From positions 1 to 59,936 of IMG/VR virus record IMGVR_UViG_3300006735_005664: 59,936 nt of DNA; one strand, 5' to 3'. Shown one piece after another: positions 20,501 to 29,500 of the stretch. The stretch comes from a virus. How positions within the stretch are numbered: the stretch's first letter is position 1; each line of letters begins with the position of its first letter. The translations under genes were made by a program, and so were the position numbers. The notes under the pieces are model-generated. The model had not been told where the DNA came from. It was given only the letters and a program-made list of their open reading frames with translations, and ran no database searches.

Positions 20501-23500
20501 GAATTGCAGCTGAAAGAATGTCTTTAATGAATTCTCAGAATAGTCCAGAATCTGAAAAAAGAGTAAAGTCTGGTGACTTATTTAAAAGTAAAACTAGGAA
20601 AAATGAAAAAGCTCAAACTGATAAATTAAAAGAGCAAGCAGATCAAGCATGGATGGAAGCATTTGAAGAAGGTTTGATTAAATTTAATGGTGATAAAAAA
20701 GCAGCTAGTAAAATGGCTGATAATGATAAAAAATATATATCATTAATGGCTCAGTATAAAGATGCTAGAGAGAACTTGCCAGGTTTAAAAGTATTAGATA
20801 GCTTAGATAATTTTGACGAAGAAGATATACAAAAAATTGAAGATTTTGTTGAATGGGCTAAACAAAATTTACCTGACTGGATTCAAATAGAAAGTATAGA
20901 AGATCTAGGTGAAAGACTTAAGAATAGTGGCATGACAGTGGGAGCATTCTTAATGCATTTAAAAAACTCAGCACTTGGAGTAAGTGGAGGATATATAGGT
21001 AAAATTTATGTAGGTAAAAAAACTCCATATAAATACCATGAGGCTTTTCATGCTGTATTTAGAATGATGCTAAGTGAAGAACAAATCAATAAATTTTTAA
21101 ATCTTGCTAAAAAAGATGTAAATAAATTATTAAGATCCACCAAAGGTTATGAAATGATACCAGGGTTTTTTGCTAAAAGTAAGAAACAAGCTCTTGACAA
21201 ATTAAGAACGCTAAGTCCTGTGTATGAAAAGATGAGTGATAAAAAGCTAGAAGATGTATTAAATGAAGAATATTTAGCAGATCAATTTGAGATGTTCAGA
21301 CAAAATCCTAAAACATCAAAAGTAGATTCTCAGGTTAAATCTTGGTTCACAGTTGTATGGGAATTTATTATGTCAATCTTTACAAAGATGGGCAGTAAAA
21401 ATAATACACAAGAAGATCCAATGCATGAATTATTTAAAGATATTGATTCAGCAAAATATAAAACAGCTAATGTTCAAAATAATAGATTTACAGAAGCTGC
21501 TGCAAAATTAAACGGTGGTATTACTACACCTGCTTATAAGTTATTAACTAAAGATGAAATAGAAGTTCCTGTACAAATTAGAAGAGCTGGTGAATTAATA
21601 ACTGTTAAAAAGAAAATAAAACAAACCTTTACAAGTGATGAGTCAGATTTACTTGTTAGAAATTCTGTTAGTGCATATTGGGATTTACGTGCTAAATTAA
21701 AAATAGATCAAAAGAAAAAGAAAGTAGCAGACAAAGCTAGAAAAGCAGCTGAAAAAAATGTTATACATGAAGCTGTTAATTTAGTTATTCAATATCATGA
21801 TCCTAATGGTCCAGCATGGGATAACTTAGATATGAAAACAGAAGCTGGTAAAAAAGAATATAAGCAACAAAAAGATAAATACGAAGCTCTTTTAGCTTAT
21901 AGAAAAGATTTTAGAGATGCTGTTAGAAGTTATCTTGATTTAGTACAAAAACAAGATCAAGATATGATAGATGATTATGATTTGGCAGATAATGCAGAAG
22001 TTAAAAGTACAGAAGATTGGGATGAAGAAGCAAATCAAAGAGGAGGATATAGAAATCTTCCAACACAATTAAGAATGTTTATAGCTACTACTGTTATTGC
22101 AGAGCAAGATAAACATGGCAACCCTATATACTTAAATCCTGATGCTCCAAAAAATAAAAGAATACAACTTAAGGCTGGTGTAGATTATATTCAAGCATAC
22201 AATGGTTTATTAAAATCTGTATCAGGTACTTTAGATGAAGTAGATATGTTAAAGAAAATGTATTTATTTTCAAGAACAAATAATCATAGTAGAGCTGTAA
22301 TTAGAAAGTTCTTTAATAAAATATTTGGTAAGAACGGTATGCAGATTGTTGAGCAAACAGTTATAGAAAATGGACAGTTGCCTGCACAATCTCAAATAGC
22401 TGATCCAGAATTTTTAAACATGATGTTTAATGGTTTCTATCAATTCAGAGTTGATTATATATTTGCACTAAGAGATAAGAAAACTGGAGAAACTAGTTTG
22501 TTTGCTGCAAATCATAAAGATGATGCTCACAATCAGACAACAAAATGGAATGCTGCTCATCAAACAAAAATTAAAGCATTAAGAAATAGAAACTCAATGT
22601 TAAAAGGAGGAGCTTTAAGAAAGTTAAATAGTTATGTAATTAATCCTTTAACTAATGATTTAAGATCAACTGAATCTCCAAAAAGCTTTGAGGCCTTAGA
22701 GGATAAGTCAAGAAGATATGCAGAGCAACTAGAGGATTTAACAGGAATAAGTTTAAGTGCAAATTATATTGCATATAGTATATTACAAACTAAAGATCCT
22801 TCTGATCCTAACTTAATTGCATTAAAGACAGCATATACAGAACAAGGAATAACATTTGAAGATCTTGAAGAGTTATCTATATCCCTACAAAAGGGTGAAG
22901 AAATATTTTATGATCATCAAGAAATTGATAACCCTGATAAAGTTAAAGACAATGATGGTAATGAAACTGTTCCAGATACTGAAATAGTAGAAGGGGGTAT
23001 AAAAGGTAGATTAAAAAAGTGGGCATTAGGAAATGCTGTTTTTGATGAAACAGTTGGATCAACAGTATTTTTAGATCCAAAAGGTAATTTTATATATGCA
23101 CATCAATTACCTACTTATCATTTAGAAAAAGTTGCCATGATTAATTCTGCAGAAGGAATTAAAATGGAAAAAGATGCTAACCCTGATTATGTTAAAAATT
23201 ATTTACTTAATGATCCAGCATTTAATTCTTTAGCTGAAAATCAACAGTTAAAGGTTTTAAGAATGATAGGGTTTAAAGAAACAACAACTAGTCTTACAGC
23301 AGATGGAACTAGAGTTGAAAATAAAGGTTTAGATGCAAATGCTATGCCTGGTAAATCTTATGGAGAGCTTACTGATGCAGAGCAGCAAGCTAATTTAATT
23401 AATATGTATCTTCTTAATGTTAGTCAAAGGTCAGGTAAACTTAGACAAGAAAATTATTATACTGAACAAAAAGGTAGAAGAAATAATACAATAGAATTTG

Positions 23501-26500
23501 CTACATCTCCAGTTATGATTAGAGTTATTGAGGCTTCAAATACTGCTGACTGGGTAAATCTATCAGTTATTAAAGCTGTAGAGCTTGATAAAAAATCAGG
23601 TGAAATTGTATTAACTGATAAATTAGTTAATGGATTTTTAGATAAAGTTGAAAAAGAATTTAATTTAATTTCAGATGAATCAGCAAAACTAAGTGATCCT
23701 GAATGGATGGACAAAGAAGATGTATATGATGGATATCATACAGATAAAAAAGGAAATATAGCTTCTAGTATAAAACAAATTGAGGAGCATGAGAATGATA
23801 AAAAGAATAAAAAGAATCAACATCAACAATATAGAGCATATAAGTTTACAGAAAATGAATCTGTTTTAGTTATAAGAAAACCTAAAGAAAAAATAGATAC
23901 TCTAACAAATGATAACGTTAGAGGTACATTAGGTAATGTTGAATATGGAAGAATAGAAACAGGAGATCAAAAAGTATTTGTAAAAGATAATTTAATTAGT
24001 GGTTTACAAGCTGGTGGTAGAGCAGAAGTTATGATCGGAGAAGAGATATTTATGATAGATCATCTAGGTAGAAAAAATAGAACCCAATATGATCTACTTA
24101 AAGCTATTCTAGATGGTGAATTTGGTACTGCTGTTAGCACTGAAGTAACTGATAAACATTCTAAAAATAATAAAATTACTTTATCAGATCCAGAAGGAGG
24201 TTCATATGAGTTCTATACAGAAAGTGCTAAGCTTGCTAAGTTTTTTAATAATCCTAAAATAGATAAAAATATTTATAGAATATTACCTAGAGAAGATTAT
24301 TTAAACGAGCTAAAAGAAAAAGGTCAAGTAATGAGTTTACAAAAAGGGACTGTTGATATGTCTCTTAAACAAGAATTAGAAAGATTAGCAAGACAAGGTG
24401 ATGTGAGTTTTTCACAAGCTTTAGATAAGTTAGATACATTACGTGAAGAAAAGGGTTTAAATAGTGTAAGAGATACTGTTAAAGCAGCTTTAAAATCTCA
24501 ATATAATTTATATAACATTGCTATTAATAAAATAGGTGTTATGGACAGGCTTGATGCACGCTTAAAGAACGGCATAACAGCTGATAGTGCTAAGAAAAAA
24601 GGATATGCTAAAAGCGGTAAAAATAAAGCAACTAGACATACATCTAAATTAATGAATCTTACAGAGGATGTTGAATACAATTTACAACAAATATTTTTTA
24701 GTAATTGGCTTAATACTAGTTCTCTTAATGAAGTATTACTAGGCAATGAATCAATATCTTTAAAAGATGGTGTTGATAAAATTAAAAGAGCAAAAATGCA
24801 AAATGCAGCTGGTCCTAATGCAAGATCAGTTGTTACAAAACCAGAATGGGGTATAAATGATATTACCACACATGTAGATGGAATTGTAATTGAAGATCCT
24901 GAGTTTGAAAAAACATATGATGGAACTGGTAAAGGTCATCAACAAACTGATGCTCAAGTTTATATGACTATTAAGGCTTTTAAACAAACTTGGTTTGGTC
25001 TTGGTAAATTAAACAAACAACAAGCAGAATTGATTGAAAAAGTTACAAAGGGACAACCTATAACAGCAGAAGAATTTTTTGGAGCTGTTGATAAAAATAG
25101 TTTAGGTTATAAACAATTTGATGCGCAATTAAATTCTAAAAAATATGTTTATGGAGATGGTATGCGATATGTAAAGATGTCTGTATTTGTTCTTACTCCA
25201 GAATTTGATAGTCATAAAGATGGCAAACCTTTAGAGAGTAGAGTAAAGCTTTATAACTTAAGAAAAAAGATGGAGGAATATGAAGCAAAGAATAAAACTA
25301 TTATGTGGGCTATTCCTAAAAGTGCATCTAAAATGGCAAATAAAAATGTTATTAAACCTGAAATAGCATTTAATAGTGATACTAATTATGACGATACTTT
25401 TGGAAAAGGAAATAAGAATGTTACAAAATTTGATGCACGTTGGTTAAGATTACAACAAGTTACTCCATCTAATAAAATAGAAATTGTTGATCCTAGACAA
25501 ATAAAAAATCTTATACTTAATGAACAAGATGATAGTGTAACTGTTATACTTGAAGGTAAGGAATATACAGTAGGTGAAATTAAAAAACTTTATGAATTAT
25601 CTTTAACACATAGAGTTGAATTAAAATACTTAAATAGAAGAAATCTTATATTTGATGTTGACAGTGCTCTTGGAGAGTTAACAAAAAGTATTGCATCTGG
25701 AGGAATTACTCCAGACTTACAATCATTTTTAGATTATGCAACAGCAGCTTTAGAGGCTTCTCAATCTAAATCTCAGTTCATAGAATTTTTCAGTATGGAA
25801 AATAATACATCTAAGTATGAGCTAAACAATCCTATTACTATACAGAGATATACAGAACTAATAATGAGCTTCTTCGGTCAAGGAGTATTGTCTGAAAAAC
25901 AACCAGGACACACAGTTACTCTTGCATCTGATTATGGTGTAGATGTAATTAAGCAAGTAGAAGAAGTTGATGGAAATGGAAACCCAATAGCATGGAGAGT
26001 TGTGCGCACAGATGAATGGACAAATAAATCTGAAGAAGAAAGATCTACATTATCTGCAATTAAAGAAAATAAAGACGGAACTTTTTCAGGGTTAGCAAAA
26101 GATCAATATTATGTAGATAGACTAAGACATGATATAGTTGAATACAAAAGAGGCAAGGATGGTAAACTAATAAAAAAGAATGGTAAACTTGTAAAAACAA
26201 AACAAAGATTTTCTGAGTTTATGATACCTCCTCATTTTTCAGAAATGATGACTAATCTTGATCCAACAAAACCTATACCAGATACATTAGCTAAAATGTT
26301 TGGTGTACGTATACCATCTCAAGATAAACATTCAGCAATAAACTTAAAGATTGTAGATTTTATGCCTGTTTATTATGGATCTACTGCTATATTTTCAAGA
26401 GAACTTATTGAGGTATCTGGAGCTGACTTTGATATTGATAAACTTTATATTCAAAATAAAGAATTCTATGTTAATGAAAAAGGTGAGTTTAAAGAATACG

Positions 26501-29500
26501 GTAAAGCAAAAAAAGAAAAAGATCAATTTGCAGATTATATAAGATATACGTTAAAACAATTTAAAAATAAACAGTCTAGTGAAGCATTAGCACTTAAAAA
26601 GTGGAGAAGAAGAGCAGACTCAACAGACAAAAAAACTCAGACTGACATTATAAAAGATGTAAATGTAATAGAAAAAGAATTTGATTATTGGTTTAGAACT
26701 AATAAAAGTAATTTAGGGGTTAGTACAGATGACAGCCCTTCTTATAAAGAACTAATAGAAAATTCTGCTAAAAAAACATTTGCTGATACAGAAGGTTATG
26801 ATTATGATGAGCTTTCCGGTAAGTTTCAACCTGTATATAAAGAAGATACAGAGATCACAGAAAGAGCATCAAATGAAGAGATCTTACAATACTTTAAAGA
26901 AAATAAATTTATAGCTGGTGCTTTAGGTATTTTAAAACTACCAATTAATTTTACTGAATATAAACAGTTTAAAGAAGATAATAAAGTTGAAATAAATAAT
27001 GATTTAACTTTTTATGCAGAACCTTATGCTGGTGGATATAATAATCAAGTTCTTGATTATAAAATTGCTTTACTTGGTAATGATCATATGACCAAAGTAG
27101 AGTCTGGATCTACAGCATCTATTAAAAATGAACCAGCAGATTTAGGACCCCTAACAGATATAGTAGAAGAAATAGAAAATGATCTTCCTAATTTAGCTGA
27201 AGAATTTAATGAAGATGGTCTTGATGTCAATAATATGCTTGGTATTCTAAAAGCTTGGTCAAATAATAAAGCTGGTGCAAGAAATATTGGAGCTGCAGTA
27301 TTACCTAATGTATATTTAGGATGGCTTAAAAATGCTAATATACAACTAAGAGAAGCTAATTCTAAAGGTACACCAATTCCGTTATTAAGATTAAATAAAC
27401 ATGATTATAAAAACTTTGGTATTAATTATGAAATAGATACTAAAACAGGAAAAGAAAATAAGTCAGGATATAGAACTCAATATATCATTTCTGCTCTTAT
27501 AACAGCAATGACAGATAATGCAAAAGAACGTCTTGCTGCAAAGCTTGGTTTAAATAAAGATGCTCTAGCTGTTGTAACTAACATGGTTGCTTTAGGTGTT
27601 AACATTAAAACAGCTATATACTTAGTTAATTATCCTACAATTAAAGACGCTTACTTTAAAGCTATGAATAAAAAATCACCCACTGATCCAGGTATAAGAT
27701 CATTAATAATGGGACAGATTATAAGTTTAGATAAAGGAGAGGTTGCAGAGTTATCTAAAAAGGTTGAAGTTACAGATGGTTTACTAAGAGAACATATATT
27801 AGATTTTAAGAATGCTCAAGAAACTGCAATTATAAATCAAGAACCTTTAGCTAATGAATGGAAAGCAGAAGAACTTGCAGTTCTAAAGCAGTTTATGAAT
27901 ATATGGATGATAAAAGACTCTACTTCAAAGCTTAGTACTATTGCTAATATTCAAAAGGGAATGGGTAGAGATATGCAAACTATTGAGGCTAAGAGTGCTG
28001 ATTTTGAAGCACTAGGTTTAGAGTTATCTGATCAAGATTTTTCAGAAACAAATATTCCATTTGATATAAGACATTTAGTTAAAAATCCAGATACAATTAT
28101 GGGTGTTAACTATTTAATGTATAAACAATTTACAGAAAGAATTTTACCACAAGCTCTTGTAGTAGCCTCTAAACCATTTAAAAAACTACATAATATTATT
28201 AGAGAAAATTTTGGAGCACTACCTCCAGCACTTGCAGAAGCTGCAATTGAAAAATCTAGAAAAGATATTTTAACATATGTTAATGGCTTAGCTTATATGA
28301 ATCTTGTAGCAGGTACAAATAATTTTACTGCAACATCATTAAATAACTCTCTTATATATCAAGAAATGGACGGACCTGTTGATATATATGATGTTGTTAA
28401 TAAAACAAGAGCTTATCTAAAAGAAAAAAATGTTGAAAACAAATTCTTAGAAAAATTTATCTTTAATGATAAAGCATATACTGGAGAAAATAAATCAGCA
28501 TTAAACCGTATTACAGCTAATCAATGGACTCAACTAGCTCCAAGTCAAATTACAGAGCTACAAGACGGACTACTTTCTTTATGGAGTGGTAATGAAGTGG
28601 AAAGAGAAGCAGCAACACATTTAATTAACTACTTATTAGTTAAAGATGGATTCCAATATAAATCAGATTCATTTTTAAACATTGTTCCTCCAGTAATGTT
28701 AAGTACATTCTTGCAAGCATCAGAGGCTGTAAAAGAATTATTTTCACAAGACAATCCTACGGATACAGGTTTTGAAAATGTATTTGGACAAGGTGTAAAC
28801 TTTGAAGTATTAGCAGAATATATGACAGAATATTTTGAATCAGCTTCTACTGAACATTTTGTGCAACCAATTATTGCTCAAGATCAATGGGGTAAACTTA
28901 TACAAATGGCTTATGGTGTACAAGCAGAAGTAGATACCGAAATATACTCTTCAATGATAAATGAAAAAGTTGCTTTAGGAAGACCTAATGCAATATTTGT
29001 AACTCAAGATACTCAAGCTCAAGATGTTATAAGAAATAATAGAGTTAGAAATTTACCAAATGTGTTTACTATACCTACTAGAAAATCTAAAAAAGAACCT
29101 TTTACTGATGATGAGATTTTAGAAAATAAAGATATTATTACTGAAGCTTTAGATAAAATAAGAGATGTAATTGGTGAATCTGGAATGCCTTTAAATCTTG
29201 ATGTAGAAGGATTTGGTGTAGGTAAAGGTTGGGATATGGAAACAGATGCTCCTGAAACTTTTAAATTTTTATCAGATGAACTAAAAAGATTATTTGCATA
29301 TAAACAACCATACTTTAGATCAGAAAAAACTAAATCTAAAGACGGTGTTACAAAAGTTATTTCCGGAATGCAAACTGGTGTAGATCAAATAGGTTTAGAA
29401 GTTGCTAAAGAATTAGGAATAAAAACAGGTGGTACAGCTCCTAGAGATTTTGTAACAGAAGAAGGAAAAGCAAAAGAACTTGCTGAAGAATATGGTGTTA

